Assembly (NCBI GenBank): GCA_022846635.1
Contig: AP025685.1
Location: forward strand, 558,001-622,000
DNA: 64,000 bases
Direction of reading: 5' to 3'
Source of the DNA: Salmonella enterica subsp. enterica serovar Choleraesuis
GTDB taxonomy: Bacteria; Pseudomonadota; Gammaproteobacteria; Enterobacterales; Enterobacteriaceae
The position numbers were made by a program, and so were the translations under genes. The notes beneath the pieces were generated by a model. It was not told where the DNA came from. It did no database searches and was given only the letters and a program-made list of their open reading frames with translations. Shown piece after piece: positions 33,000 through 41,706 of this stretch (its first letter is position 1; each line of letters opens with the position of its first letter).

Positions 33000-33818
33000 A
33001 TGTCAGATATTAATCTGGAGTCCCTGGCGGCGAGCCTGCGCCAGGCGGAACAAAACGGTAAAGCTATTGCGCCGCTGCGTGACCTGATTGGTGTAGAGAA
33101 TGCCGAGGCCGCTTACGCTATCCAGCGCATTAATGTTCAGTATGAGCAGAGCCAGGGGCGGCGCGTGGTGGGCCGCAAAGTGGGTCTGACGCATCCGCGG
33201 GTTCAACAGCAATTGGGCGTCGATCAGCCAGATTTCGGCACTTTGTTTGCCGATATGTGTTACGGCGATAACCAGACGATCCCGTTTGAACGCGTGCTGC
33301 AACCGCGCATTGAGGCAGAGATCGCGCTGATCCTCAATCGCGATCTGCCGAATCTCGATACTACTTTTGACGAGCTGTATAACGCCATTGAGTGGGTGGT
33401 GCCCGCGCTGGAGGTGGTGGGCAGCCGTATTAGCGACTGGTCGATAGGTTTTGTCGACACTGTGGCCGATAACGCCTCCTGCGGCGTGTATGTGCTGGGT
33501 GGCCCGGTTCAGCGCCCGGCAGGGCTGGATTTGAAAAACTGCGCTATGCGTATGAGCCGTAATAACGAGGAAGTCTCCTCCGGCCAGGGGAGCGAATGCC
33601 TGGGTCATCCGCTAAATGCCGCCGTATGGCTGGCGCGAAAAATGGCCAGCCTGGGTGAGCCGCTGCGTGCCTGGGATCTGGTGCTGACCGGTGCGCTTGG
33701 GCCAATGGTCAGCGTGAATCCGGGCGATAGATTTGAGGCCCACATTGAAGGTATTGGTTCCGTTGCCGCTAGTTTTAGCGCACCTGCAGACGACGCATCT
33801 AAAGGAAATCAGTCATGA
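33000..33818 (+). CDS. mhpD: MhpD, 2-keto-4-pentenoate hydratase
   Basis: 272-residue FAH-fold hydratase that adds water to 2-hydroxypenta-2,4-dienoate to give 4-hydroxy-2-oxopentanoate. Family motifs are [27 protein letters not shown] (metal-binding glutamates) and the Gly-rich [22 protein letters not shown] precedes the ATG. It overlaps mhpF by 4 bases (ATGA). A few residues longer than E. coli MhpD. Confidence 0.94.
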   Translation: MSDINLESLAASLRQAEQNGKAIAPLRDLIGVENAEAAYAIQRINVQYEQSQGRRVVGRKVGLTHPRVQQQLGVDQPDFGTLFADMCYGDNQTIPFERVLQPRIEAEIALILNRDLPNLDTTFDELYNAIEWVVPALEVVGSRISDWSIGFVDTVADNASCGVYVLGGPVQRPAGLDLKNCAMRMSRNNEEVSSGQGSECLGHPLNAAVWLARKMASLGEPLRAWDLVLTGALGPMVSVNPGDRFEAHIEGIGSVAASFSAPADDASKGNQS

Positions 33819-34765
33819 GTAAACGTAAAGTCGCCATCATCGGTTCCGGGAATATCGGCACTGACCTGATGATTAAAATTCTCCGTCATGGCAAGAATCT
33901 TGAGATGTCGGTGATGGTGGGAATCGATCCTGAGTCTGACGGCCTGGCGCGCGCCAGCCGCATGGGCGTGGCTACCACTCATGAAGGCGTCGATGGATTG
34001 ATGCGTATGCCGGAGTTTGCCGATATCGATATTGTATTTGATGCAACCAGCGCCGGAGCGCACGTTAAAAACGATGCGGTGCTGCGTAAAGCAAAGCCGG
34101 GCATTCGCCTGGTTGATCTGACTCCAGCGGCGATTGGCCCTTACTGTGTGCCAGTCGTTAACCTTGATGCCAATCTGAGCCAGGGTAACGTCAATATGGT
34201 GACCTGCGGTGGCCAGGCCACCATTCCTATGGTGGCAGCGGTCTCTCGCGTGGCGAAAGTCCACTATGCGGAGATTGTGGCCTCAATAGCCAGTAAATCG
34301 GCCGGGCCGGGCACACGCGCCAATATTGATGAATTTACCGAGACCACCTCCAAAGCCATTGAAGAGGTAGGCGGCGCCGCAAAAGGTAAGGCGATAATCA
34401 TCCTTAATCCGGCGGAGCCGCCGGTGATGATGCGTGACACCGTCTATGTACTGAGTGATTTGGCTTCTCAGGTTGAGATTGAGTCTTCCGTTAGCGAAAT
34501 GGCCGCCGCCGTGCAGGCCTATGTGCCGGGCTACCGCCTTAAACAGAAAGTGCAATTCGAGGTAATTCCGGAGGATAAGCCGGTAAACCTGCCGGGCATT
34601 GGCCGCTTTTCCGGCCTGAAAACCGCTATCTACCTTGAAGTTGAAGGCGCGGCGCACTACCTGCCGGCCTATGCAGGCAACCTCGATATTATGACTTCTG
34701 CCGCGCTGGCGACCGCCGAGAAGATGGCTCAGTCTCTGACTAAAGTTCCGGGAGCAGTTTTATGA
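33815..34765 (+). CDS. mhpF: MhpF, acylating acetaldehyde dehydrogenase
   Basis: 316-residue CoA-acylating aldehyde dehydrogenase that converts acetaldehyde, channelled from MhpE, to acetyl-CoA. The NAD Rossmann motif is [14 protein letters not shown] (residues 6-19) and the catalytic cysteine lies in [12 protein letters not shown]. Downstream is the conserved [15 protein letters not shown]. It overlaps both mhpD and mhpE by 4 bases, consistent with equimolar production of the MhpE-MhpF complex. Confidence 0.95.
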   Translation: MSKRKVAIIGSGNIGTDLMIKILRHGKNLEMSVMVGIDPESDGLARASRMGVATTHEGVDGLMRMPEFADIDIVFDATSAGAHVKNDAVLRKAKPGIRLVDLTPAAIGPYCVPVVNLDANLSQGNVNMVTCGGQATIPMVAAVSRVAKVHYAEIVASIASKSAGPGTRANIDEFTETTSKAIEEVGGAAKGKAIIILNPAEPPVMMRDTVYVLSDLASQVEIESSVSEMAAAVQAYVPGYRLKQKVQFEVIPEDKPVNLPGIGRFSGLKTAIYLEVEGAAHYLPAYAGNLDIMTSAALATAEKMAQSLTKVPGAVL

Positions 34766-35772
34766 ATGGCAACAAAATCTATATCTCAGATGTGACCCTG
34801 CGTGACGGCATGCACGCCATTCGCCACCAATATTCGCTGGATAATGTGCGCCAGATAGCTCGTGCATTGGATGAGGCGCGGGTCGATTCCATCGAAGTCG
34901 CGCACGGAGATGGTCTGCAAGGTTCTAGCTTTAACTACGGTTTTGGTGCTCATAGCGATCTGGAGTGGATAGAAGCAGCGGCTGATGTCGTTAAGCACGC
35001 TAAAATCGCGACGCTGCTGCTGCCGGGGATCGGCACGATCCACGATCTGAAAAACGCTTACCAGGCCGGGGCGCGCGTGGTGCGCGTAGCGACTCACTGC
35101 ACCGAAGCCGATGTGTCGGCGCAGCATATCGCCTGCGCACGTGAGCTGGGTATGGATACCGTAGGCTTCCTGATGATGAGCCATATGACGACGCCGCAAG
35201 AGCTGGCGGTGCAGGCGAAGAAAATGGAGTCCTACGGCGCGACCTGTATCTATGTAGTGGACTCCGGCGGTGCCATGAATATGAACGATATCCGCGATCG
35301 CTTCCGGGCGCTCAAAGATGTTTTGGAGCCACAAACCGAAACCGGGATGCACGCCCATCACAACTTAAGCCTTGGGGTTGCCAACTCAATCGCTGCGGTG
35401 GAAGAAGGCTGTAACCGCGTCGATGCCAGCCTGGCAGGGATGGGCGCGGGTGCCGGGAATGCGCCGCTGGAAGTGTTTATTGCCGCAGCAGATAAGCTGG
35501 GCTGGAACCACGGCACTAATCTATACGCATTAATGGATGCCGCTGACGATCTCGTCCGCCCGTTGCAAGACCGTCCGGTACGCGTAGATCGTGAAACGCT
35601 GGCGCTTGGCTACGCTGGGGTTTATTCCAGCTTCCTGCGCCATTGCGAAGTGGCGGCACAGCGTTATGGCCTGAGTGCCGTAGACATTCTGGTCGAACTT
35701 GGAAAGCGCCGTATGGTCGGCGGCCAGGAAGATATGATTGTCGATGTTGCCTTGGATCTGCGTAACCGCTAA
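34762..35772 (+). CDS. mhpE: MhpE, 4-hydroxy-2-oxovalerate aldolase
   Basis: 336-residue class-II DRE-TIM aldolase, Mn2+/Mg2+ dependent, that cleaves 4-hydroxy-2-oxovalerate to pyruvate and acetaldehyde. The metal/catalytic start [17 protein letters not shown] (residues 6-22), the [15 protein letters not shown] block with metal histidines, and the communication domain near the end are present. It pairs with MhpF. A stem-loop (GCGGCTGA/TCAGCCGC, 35787-35809) follows before mhpT. Confidence 0.95.
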   Translation: MNGNKIYISDVTLRDGMHAIRHQYSLDNVRQIARALDEARVDSIEVAHGDGLQGSSFNYGFGAHSDLEWIEAAADVVKHAKIATLLLPGIGTIHDLKNAYQAGARVVRVATHCTEADVSAQHIACARELGMDTVGFLMMSHMTTPQELAVQAKKMESYGATCIYVVDSGGAMNMNDIRDRFRALKDVLEPQTETGMHAHHNLSLGVANSIAAVEEGCNRVDASLAGMGAGAGNAPLEVFIAAADKLGWNHGTNLYALMDAADDLVRPLQDRPVRVDRETLALGYAGVYSSFLRHCEVAAQRYGLSAVDILVELGKRRMVGGQEDMIVDVALDLRNR

Positions 35773-35786
35773 TAGCACGTTGATGA

Positions 35787-35809
35787 GCGGCTGACTATGT
35801 ATCAGCCGC
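35787..35809 (+). terminator. stem-loop between mhpE and mhpT
   Basis: GCGGCTGA-CTATGTA-TCAGCCGC is an 8-bp perfect stem in the 71-base gap. There is no T tract. It could be an mRNA stabiliser that lowers mhpT relative to mhpE, or a weak terminator. Confidence 0.45.
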
Positions 35810-35843
35810 CATTTCACCTCGAAATACCCTCAAAGGTACCGCT

Positions 35844-37061
35844 ATGAATAACGATACCCGCCACTCCCCCCAACACTTGATGCTCACTATCGGACTCTGC
35901 TTTTTGGTTGCCCTCATGGAGGGGTTAGACCTCCAGGCAGCTGGCATTGCTGCAGTTGGCATTGCCGAAGCCTTTAGCCTGGACAAAATGCAGATGGGCT
36001 GGATATTCAGCGCCGGTATTCTCGGTCTGCTACCCGGAGCGCTGGCGGGAGGTATGCTGGCCGACAGGCTGGGCCGCAAGCGCATTCTTATTGCTTCGGT
36101 GGGGCTATTTGGCCTGTTTTCACTGGCGACGGCACTCGCCTGGGACTATCCATCGCTGCTATTTGCCCGCCTGATGACCGGCGTAGGCCTCGGGGCGGCA
36201 TTACCTAATCTGATAGCGTTGACTTCCGAGGCCGCTGGCCCTCGTTTTCGTGGTACTGCCGTTAGCCTGATGTACTGCGGTGTACCGATAGGCGCTGCGC
36301 TGGCCGCCAGCCTGGGCTTTTCCGGCACAGGCAATCAATGGCAGACGGTCTTTTGGGTCGGTGGAGTGGTACCTTTACTGCTGGTTCCGATGTTAATGCG
36401 CTGGCTGCCCGAGTCACAGGCTTTTACTCGTAAAGAAGTGGGTTCACAGCCTATGCCGCTGCGCGCTCTGCTGGAAGCGGGTAGCGCATCTGCCACTTTG
36501 CTGCTGTGGGTGTGCTATTTCTTCACTCTGCTAGTGGTTTATATGCTGATTAACTGGCTGCCGATGCTGTTGGTGGAGCAGGGTTTTAGTAGCACCCAGG
36601 CCGCAGGCGTAATGTTTGCCCTGCAAATTGGCGCGGCCAGCGGCACATTACTGTTAGGGATGCTGATGGACAGGCTGCGTCCGCTGACCATGGCGCTACT
36701 TATATATAGCGGAATGTTTTGCTCACTGCTGGCTCTCGGCACTCTGTCTTCATTTAGCGCAATCCTGGCGGCAGGTTTTGTGGCCGGTTTGTTCGCTACC
36801 GGTGGCCAGAGCGTGCTTTATGCGTTAGCCCCATTGTTCTATAGAACCGAAATCCGGGCGACCGGAGTCGGTGTAGCGGTAGCCGTTGGCCGATTGGGGG
36901 CGATGAGTGGCCCGCTGCTGGCCGGGAAAATGCTCGCGCTGGGGGCGGGAACTATCGGCGTTATGGGGGCTGCGGCTCCTGGGATCGTACTGGCCGGGAT
37001 GGCGGTGTTCTGGCTAATGAACCGCAGAGGAGAAGCCGTAACCGATCCGATAAGCGGTTGA
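35844..37061 (+). CDS. mhpT: MhpT, aromatic acid:H+ symporter for phenylpropionates
   Basis: 405-residue major facilitator of the aromatic acid:H+ symport family, taking up 3-(3-hydroxyphenyl)propionate. Twelve hydrophobic segments are visible. The early acidic motif FLVALMEGLDLQAAGIA and the loop 2-3 signature GMLADRLGRKRILI are typical. It shares the 13-base start context AGGTACCGCTATG with mhpA. Last gene of the mhp block, convergent with the LysR gene (27 bases apart). Confidence 0.92.
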   Translation: MNNDTRHSPQHLMLTIGLCFLVALMEGLDLQAAGIAAVGIAEAFSLDKMQMGWIFSAGILGLLPGALAGGMLADRLGRKRILIASVGLFGLFSLATALAWDYPSLLFARLMTGVGLGAALPNLIALTSEAAGPRFRGTAVSLMYCGVPIGAALAASLGFSGTGNQWQTVFWVGGVVPLLLVPMLMRWLPESQAFTRKEVGSQPMPLRALLEAGSASATLLLWVCYFFTLLVVYMLINWLPMLLVEQGFSSTQAAGVMFALQIGAASGTLLLGMLMDRLRPLTMALLIYSGMFCSLLALGTLSSFSAILAAGFVAGLFATGGQSVLYALAPLFYRTEIRATGVGVAVAVGRLGAMSGPLLAGKMLALGAGTIGVMGAAAPGIVLAGMAVFWLMNRRGEAVTDPISG

Positions 37062-37088
37062 TTCAGATTCAGTGCAGCGCTTTGCGGA

Positions 37089-38015
37089 TTAAGTTTTGCC
37101 ACGAACGCTGCCCAGCTCGTTAAGTGACTCCCTTAGCCGCGGCGTGACAAACTCAATAAATCGACGCAGCTTAAGCGGCAGTAATGCGCGTGAAACGTGA
37201 AGCAAAGTAACCGGTACTGGAGGTGTCTCAAATGGTTCCAGTACCAGCTTTAGCTCTCCGCTTCGTAAGCCTTCCTGAGCCTGGTAATGTAATACCCTGG
37301 TCAATCCTGCATGGCGTATCGCCGCGTCAACCGCGGCCTCCGGTGCGGTTACTCCTAGCCGCTGGTGAACCGCCACGATGCGTTGCATATTATCTTTGCC
37401 CCCGGTGTAGCGCCATCCCGTGGATGGCATAGGGGCTTCGATAGTAATACAAGGCAAATGTATCAGCTGTTCCGGGGTTTGTGGAGTGCCGTTACGCGCG
37501 AGCCACTGGGTGCTGGCACAGGTAACAGTGCGCATTGAACCTAAAGGAATAGCAATTAGAGAGCTATCCGGTAATTTGCCGATCCGGATAGCGATATCGA
37601 TATTTTCATCGATCAGCGAATCGTTACGGTCGCTAAGCAATAGTCGCACGGTTATCTGGGGATATTGCTCCAGAAATTCGGTAACTAAAGGAAGAACGTG
37701 ACGACGGCCAAACATGGCTGGTGCCGTAATGACCAGCTCGCCTTTTGGTGTCTGATACTCACCGGTAGCGGCACGTTCGGCCTGCTCAACTTCTTCTAAA
37801 ATACGGCGCGCCGCGGCGACATAATCGCGTCCGGCATCTGTCAGTGAAATCCGGCGAGTACTACGGGTAAGCAGCCTGACACCTAGGCTGTTTTCTAATT
37901 CGGCAATATTTCGGCTCACCGAAGTGAGCGGGATTTTATGCGCCCGCGACACCGCCGACATACTGCCCAGCTCGCTGACTTTTACCAGTAGCGCCATCGC
38001 CTCAAGCTTGTTCAT
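37089..38015 (-). CDS. LysR-family transcription regulator
   Basis: 308-residue LysR-type regulator. The N-terminal winged HTH is MALLVKVSELGSMSAVSRAH followed by PLTSVSRNIAELENSLGVRL; the rest is a substrate-binding domain starting KGELVITAPAMFGRRHVLP. The effector is not known. It is divergent from the PNPOx-like/DUF1348 pair, with 140 bases between the starts, the arrangement in which LysR proteins normally control the neighbouring operon. It is not one of the LysR proteins of the E. coli mhp locus. Confidence 0.9.
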   Translation of the reverse strand: MNKLEAMALLVKVSELGSMSAVSRAHKIPLTSVSRNIAELENSLGVRLLTRSTRRISLTDAGRDYVAAARRILEEVEQAERAATGEYQTPKGELVITAPAMFGRRHVLPLVTEFLEQYPQITVRLLLSDRNDSLIDENIDIAIRIGKLPDSSLIAIPLGSMRTVTCASTQWLARNGTPQTPEQLIHLPCITIEAPMPSTGWRYTGGKDNMQRIVAVHQRLGVTAPEAAVDAAIRHAGLTRVLHYQAQEGLRSGELKLVLEPFETPPVPVTLLHVSRALLPLKLRRFIEFVTPRLRESLNELGSVRGKT

Positions 38016-38155
38016 TATTATCCCGATATCCGGAAATCAGTTTGCCTGATAGCCAGTATTATTGTTTTAACCGGCAGAGTCTATGATGCAAGTACCAAGG
38101 CTAATACCCGGTATACGAGCAGCGGGTGAGGCTGATTGATACAGGAGGGTGCATT

Positions 38156-38791
38156 ATGGCGGCAGGTTTTCTAAATATCGCGACCACGCGCGACGTGCTT
38201 GAGGTTCAGGACGAGATGGGAAGCGCGGTGATGTGGGGCGAGTTGTGCGATGAGCCTCACGTAACTGAATTTAGCGCCAGCGAGCGGGCGATGATTGAAA
38301 GCCGCGATAGTTTCTATATGGCGACCGTTTCTCAAACCGGTTGGCCCTATATTCAGCATCGCGGCGGCCCGGTGGGCTTTCTCAAAGTCATCGATGAACG
38401 CACGCTTGCGATGGCTGACTATCGCGGTAATCGGCAGTACATTACCAGCGGCAACCTGCGAGGCAATATGCGGGCCTGCCTGTTTTTAATGGACTATCCC
38501 AGCCGTACCCGACTAAAAATATATGTGCGGGTAGAGGTTGTTTCTGTAGATGACGACCCGGAATTGCTGGCGCAGGTTGCCCCTAATGGCTATCGGGCTA
38601 AGGTTGAGCGAATTTATTTGTTACGTCTGGAGGCTTTCGACTGGAACTGCCCTCAGCATATTACCCCACGCTACACCGCGGCTCAGGTAGCGGAGCATTA
38701 TGCTAAGCCTATGAAGGAGCAGATTGCGGCTTTAGAGCAGGAAAATAGTTTATTGAGGGCGCAGCTTGAGCGCCGGGGAGAAAGCAAATGA
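38156..38791 (+). CDS. PNPOx-like FMN-binding split-barrel protein
   Basis: 211-residue protein of the pyridoxamine-5'-phosphate-oxidase-related family. The barrel contains [20 protein letters not shown], which supplies flavin contacts, and [16 protein letters not shown]. The C-terminus is a short coiled coil ([20 protein letters not shown]) that may drive oligomerisation. The ATG at 38156 follows AGGAGG, a near-perfect ribosome site. The substrate is unknown. It overlaps the DUF1348 gene by 4 bases and is divergent from the LysR gene. Confidence 0.85.
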   Translation: MAAGFLNIATTRDVLEVQDEMGSAVMWGELCDEPHVTEFSASERAMIESRDSFYMATVSQTGWPYIQHRGGPVGFLKVIDERTLAMADYRGNRQYITSGNLRGNMRACLFLMDYPSRTRLKIYVRVEVVSVDDDPELLAQVAPNGYRAKVERIYLLRLEAFDWNCPQHITPRYTAAQVAEHYAKPMKEQIAALEQENSLLRAQLERRGESK

Positions 38792-39258
38792 GTGAACAAC
38801 GACCGCCATTTCCACCGTTTGATGAACAGAGCGCCAGGCTTAAGGTCCGAGCCGCTGAAGATGGCTGGAACACCCGAGAACCGCTAAAGGTGGCACAGGC
38901 TTATAGCGCTGATAGTCTGTGGCGCAATCGGGTTGAGTGGGTGAAGGGGCGTGATGAGATAGTGGCTTTCCTAACTCGCAAGTGGGCAAAAGAACTTGAA
39001 TATCGGCTTATCAAAGAACTGTGGGGATTTACCGGTAACCGAATCGCGGTGCGATTTGCCTATGAGTGGCATGATGATAGCGGCAACTGGTTTCGCTCAT
39101 ATGGTAATGAGAACTGGGAATTTGATGACAGTGGTTTGATGCGCCAGCGTTTTGCGTGCATTAATGATGCGCCTATAGCGCAAGAAGAACGTCTGTTTCA
39201 TTGGCCCCAGGGGCGACGCCCGGATGACCATCCAGGATTGAGTGATTTAGGTCTCTAG
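38788..39258 (+). CDS. DUF1348, NTF2-like (SnoaL-fold) protein
   Basis: 156-residue protein of the DUF1348 group of the NTF2-like superfamily. The core is [40 protein letters not shown], and a tryptophan-rich second half ([20 protein letters not shown]). Such folds commonly bind small hydrophobic ligands, but no activity is established. Its ATG overlaps the TGA of the PNPOx-like gene, so both are made together. A hairpin GGGTGATG/CATCACCC (39281-39304) follows. Confidence 0.85.
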   Translation: MSEQRPPFPPFDEQSARLKVRAAEDGWNTREPLKVAQAYSADSLWRNRVEWVKGRDEIVAFLTRKWAKELEYRLIKELWGFTGNRIAVRFAYEWHDDSGNWFRSYGNENWEFDDSGLMRQRFACINDAPIAQEERLFHWPQGRRPDDHPGLSDLGL

Positions 39259-39348
39259 AAAAAGCACCAAAAGCAGGGGCGGGTGATGGCATTGGTCATC
39301 ACCCGGCATAATCAGGGTAATCCTGAATAAAAGCCCCGTGTCAGGCTA

Positions 39349-39621
39349 TTATTTATAAACGTCTGCGTGAGCGAAAATCTGGCCACCGTTACCCGGATGG
39401 TCGATATCGGTCACTTTAAAATAATGGCCGCCGCGTTCGTCACATTTGTGAGACAGCACTTTAATTGCATCAGCAGTAGTGCCATCAGGGATTTGTGCGG
39501 AAACTTCACCAATTTTGTTGTTAGCCATATCATTAGAGTTAATTTCGGTCGCAGCCATAGCTGATGACGCACCTAACAATAAAGCTAAAGAAATAGTAGA
39601 ACTCACTAACAGATGTTTCAT
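39349..39621 (-). CDS. BhsA/McbA-like (DUF1471) periplasmic protein
   Basis: 90-residue secreted protein. A signal peptide (MKHLLVSSTISLALLLGASS, cut after AMA) precedes a DUF1471 domain of the YdgH/BhsA/McbA/YhcN type, recognisable by EVSAQIPDGTTADAIKVLSHKCDERGGHYFKV spread over residues about 42-73. Members are stress-induced and influence biofilm and outer-membrane permeability. The ATG at 39621 follows AGGAGT. It contains one unpaired cysteine in the mature part. It stands alone, facing the DUF1348 gene. Confidence 0.85.
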   Translation of the reverse strand: MKHLLVSSTISLALLLGASSAMAATEINSNDMANNKIGEVSAQIPDGTTADAIKVLSHKCDERGGHYFKVTDIDHPGNGGQIFAHADVYK

Positions 39622-39715
39622 TTGATACTCCTCAATAGGCTTATACCCGAAGCACAAATAATCGAGCTATCAGGCAGACATTTTGGGGTATGTAACCAGT
39701 AGGTATTTTGTTTCT

Positions 39716-39835
39716 AAAAAAAATAGCCGGCGCGAACGCCGGCGAAAAATCAGCATGTACTGATGGTCTCGTTAACTACGAAACAGGTAGAGGTGTCCTC
39801 TTTGGGGCCCTCTGTTTATTCATGTATGCAGGTGT
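39716..39835 (-). ncRNA. candidate small RNA, about 120 nt
   Basis: A well-formed promoter (39842-39870) and an intrinsic terminator frame a segment with no credible ORF. The terminator on the minus strand is CGCCGGCGTTCGCGCCGGC followed by TATTTTTTTT (39743-39716). The interior can fold: AACAG (39815-39811 on the minus strand) with CTGTT and AGAGG with CCTCT form a long imperfect stem, and TCAG/CTGA a small one just before the terminator. The only internal ORF is 15 codons (39823-39776) without a ribosome site. It does not match any sRNA family I recognise. Confidence 0.5.
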
Positions 39836-39841
39836 TATTGT

Positions 39842-39870
39842 CTTATATGGCGCAGTTATTCATTAAGCAA
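39842..39870 (-). promoter_or_regulatory. promoter of the candidate small RNA
   Basis: On the minus strand TTGCTT (39870-39865) and TATAAG (39847-39842) are exactly 17 bases apart. The predicted transcription start is near 39835. Confidence 0.55.
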
Positions 39871-40885
39871 AGATAACTACATATTACTATGCACGATTGC
39901 TTGAATATCTGTAGCACCGCCATTTGGTGTGGAATGAATTTAGCAATTGAAAAAAATGTTGGCAAAGCATTTTTTGGTATTATTTTCGATGATAAATAAC
40001 GGAATATATTATGACTGCGAGTTGATAAAACCTTGACCTTTTTTATTAGCTGTAACTTATTGATTTTTATGATATTTATTGAAATATCAGGAGCTTTTTC
40101 AGGCGTTATAAACCAGATTTAGGCTAGAGTTGATAAGTTGATAGTGGTTTCTTGCCAACCGTTTTCCTCCATCCCCTGTCCAAAAATGGACTTCTCGTGC
40201 TTTGTTAAAAATGTTATCAGGATGCCCTGGTAATGTTGTTTTGCGCCCCTTTTTATTTGGGTGATTCAATTATTGCTGCCTGGTTTTCTTTAATCTATGG
40301 CGATCGGGATGTGGGTTTATCTGATATGAGTTTCTGGTGGAGAGATAAAAGTATGCTTTTAGGCGCTAAAAGAGGCTGGCTAACGCCATGATTTTGGATT
40401 TATGGCTTAGTAAATCTGTAAAATGCAGGGAGAGTGAAAAAACCTACGCCGTGAAATTACGTGTTGAGCGTTAGATATTCATGTTAACTACTATAAATAT
40501 TACTTTCGAAACTAAAAATAGTAGTGCCGATGGTTATCGCCAGACATTGAAGTGCCAAAATTTGGAGAAGTGGCTGGGTGCTTTTTTTAGTTTCTGGTGT
40601 TGTGACTTACTTTAGATTCCAGATAAGAGGGTGGCGGCTAGGACTAATATGCAGAATGGTTATTATGTTTAAGGTTTTCTGGCAAAGAGTTTATAAAGGC
40701 CTCTCAATTATTATTATGGTTAAGATAACAATTCTCCGTTATCTAAAAAGATAATAAACATTTTCGATGCAGATAAATTATGAGAAGGGTATTTACGCAG
40801 GCTGCCAGTAAAATTTACTGGCAGCAGAATTACAGATAAGAGTATTCAGCGATAGAGATCGAAGTATTAATTAATTTTAAGGGTA
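39871..40885. other. AT-rich region without recognised genes
   Basis: About 1 kb, clearly richer in A and T than its surroundings. Two short plus-strand ORFs were noted: 52 codons at 40233-40391 (AGGA 10 bases upstream, four Trp) and 29 codons at 40665-40754 (basic-hydrophobic, weak ribosome site). Neither resembles a known protein. Inverted repeats are AGATAAC/GTTATCT (40723-40744) and the 25-bp palindrome at 40801-40825. No transposase or integrase remnant was found. Confidence 0.6.
40801..40825. repeat. 25-bp perfect inverted repeat after the rhodanese gene
   Basis: GCTGCCAGTAAA (40801-40812) and TTTACTGGCAGC (40814-40825) are exact reverse complements around one base. It lies 60 bases past the rhodanese stop. 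It lacks a T tract, so it is more like a protein-binding palindrome or a stable mRNA end than a standard terminator. Confidence 0.65.
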
Positions 40886-41284
40886 TTAGCACCCGCAGGC
40901 CACGGGAAGCCCCTCCCGACCTTCAGTACCCGCAGTGGTATATCCATCGCGTTTCCACCAGTCCAGCCCACCCAGTAACTCTTTCACCTGGAATCCCAGG
41001 GTCAGAAGTTTCATTGCGGTGCGGGTTGAACCATTGCACCCAATGCCATCGCAGTAGCAGATATACATTTTGGATTTATCCAGCTGCTCGGTACTGTTCG
41101 TACAAATCTCCCGGTGGGGAAGGTTAATGGAGCCGGGGATATGCTCACGCCGCCAGGCTTCTTCACTGCGCCCATCAATCACTACGATATTTTCATTGTT
41201 CTTCAGCGCCAGATAGAGATCCCATGAATCAGTTTCCCAGGCGAGTTTTTGCTGATAGTAGGCCAGTTGTTCGAGTGCAGACAT
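40886..41284 (-). CDS. single-domain rhodanese (sulfurtransferase-like)
   Basis: 132-residue rhodanese domain. The CH2A-type segment is VVIDGRSEEAWRREHIPGSI (about residues 34-53). The active-site loop is CNGSTRT (catalytic Cys about 89) in YCDGIGCNGSTRTAMKL. The end is unusual: the last residues are ACGC. Six cysteines in total suggest metal or persulfide handling beyond the catalytic one. GAGG precedes the ATG. It stands alone between the gene desert and ileX. Confidence 0.88.
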   Translation of the reverse strand: MSALEQLAYYQQKLAWETDSWDLYLALKNNENIVVIDGRSEEAWRREHIPGSINLPHREICTNSTEQLDKSKMYICYCDGIGCNGSTRTAMKLLTLGFQVKELLGGLDWWKRDGYTTAGTEGREGLPVACGC

Positions 41285-41450
41285 AGATACCTCATAGGCG
41301 GCAGGTGGATTTATTATTTTTCCGTCAATATGAGAACCGACGGCGATTATCTGGCCAATATGACATAGGTGATTAGCGCGGTACAGCGGGTTAATGGGCG
41401 GGCGAGAGTCTTATCTAATGGTTATCTGGTTGGGATTATTACGGAGTATA

Positions 41451-41480
41451 AAAACAAAAAACCACCGGTTAAGGTGGCTT
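41451..41480 (-). terminator. ileX terminator
   Basis: On the minus strand GCCACC-TTAACC-GGTGGT followed by TTTTTGTTTTT lies about 26 bases beyond the tRNA CCA end. Confidence 0.8.
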
Positions 41481-41505
41481 TATGCCTGATAAATCAGGTG
41501 AAATT

Positions 41506-41581
41506 TGGTGGCCCCTCCCAGGCTTGAACTGGGGACCAAACGATTATGAGTCGTCTGCTCTAACCACTGAGCTAAGGGGCC
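41506..41581 (-). tRNA. ileX: tRNA-Ile2 (CAU anticodon, lysidine-modified)
   Basis: 76 nt including encoded CCA. The acceptor stem GGCCCC/GGGGCC is intact. The D-arm is AGCTCAGTGGTTAGAGC, the anticodon loop CTCATAA (CAU at 41548-41546), and the T-arm CCCAG-TTCAAGC-CTGGG. The GGCCCCTTAGCTCAG start is that of the minor isoleucine tRNA whose C34 is changed to lysidine by TilS to read AUA. Its 3' end faces the accessory block. The position next to mug is as in E. coli. Confidence 0.95.
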
Positions 41582-41591
41582 GTGGCGAGCG

Positions 41592-41620
41592 ATTATAAAG
41601 TAACTGACTCTGGCAATCCA
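41592..41620 (-). promoter_or_regulatory. ileX promoter
   Basis: On the minus strand a perfect TATAAT (41597-41592) with a weak TGGATT -35 17 bases upstream and a GC-rich discriminator before the tRNA start at 41581. Confidence 0.6.
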
Positions 41621-41706
41621 GCGTTACGAGTGTATGTGCTGTTTTTATAACCAACAGATTTATTTAGCTTTATAATCGGCGAGTTATCATAAATAGGGAG
41701 GACTAT

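Noticed and set aside
39776..39823. 15-codon ORF inside the candidate sRNA
   Set aside because: No ribosome site and no hydrophobic segment of a type I toxin; more likely incidental.
28256..41505. Prophage or integrative element at the ileX tRNA
   Set aside because: No integrase, excisionase, structural phage gene or duplicated tRNA end was found; the cargo is metabolic.
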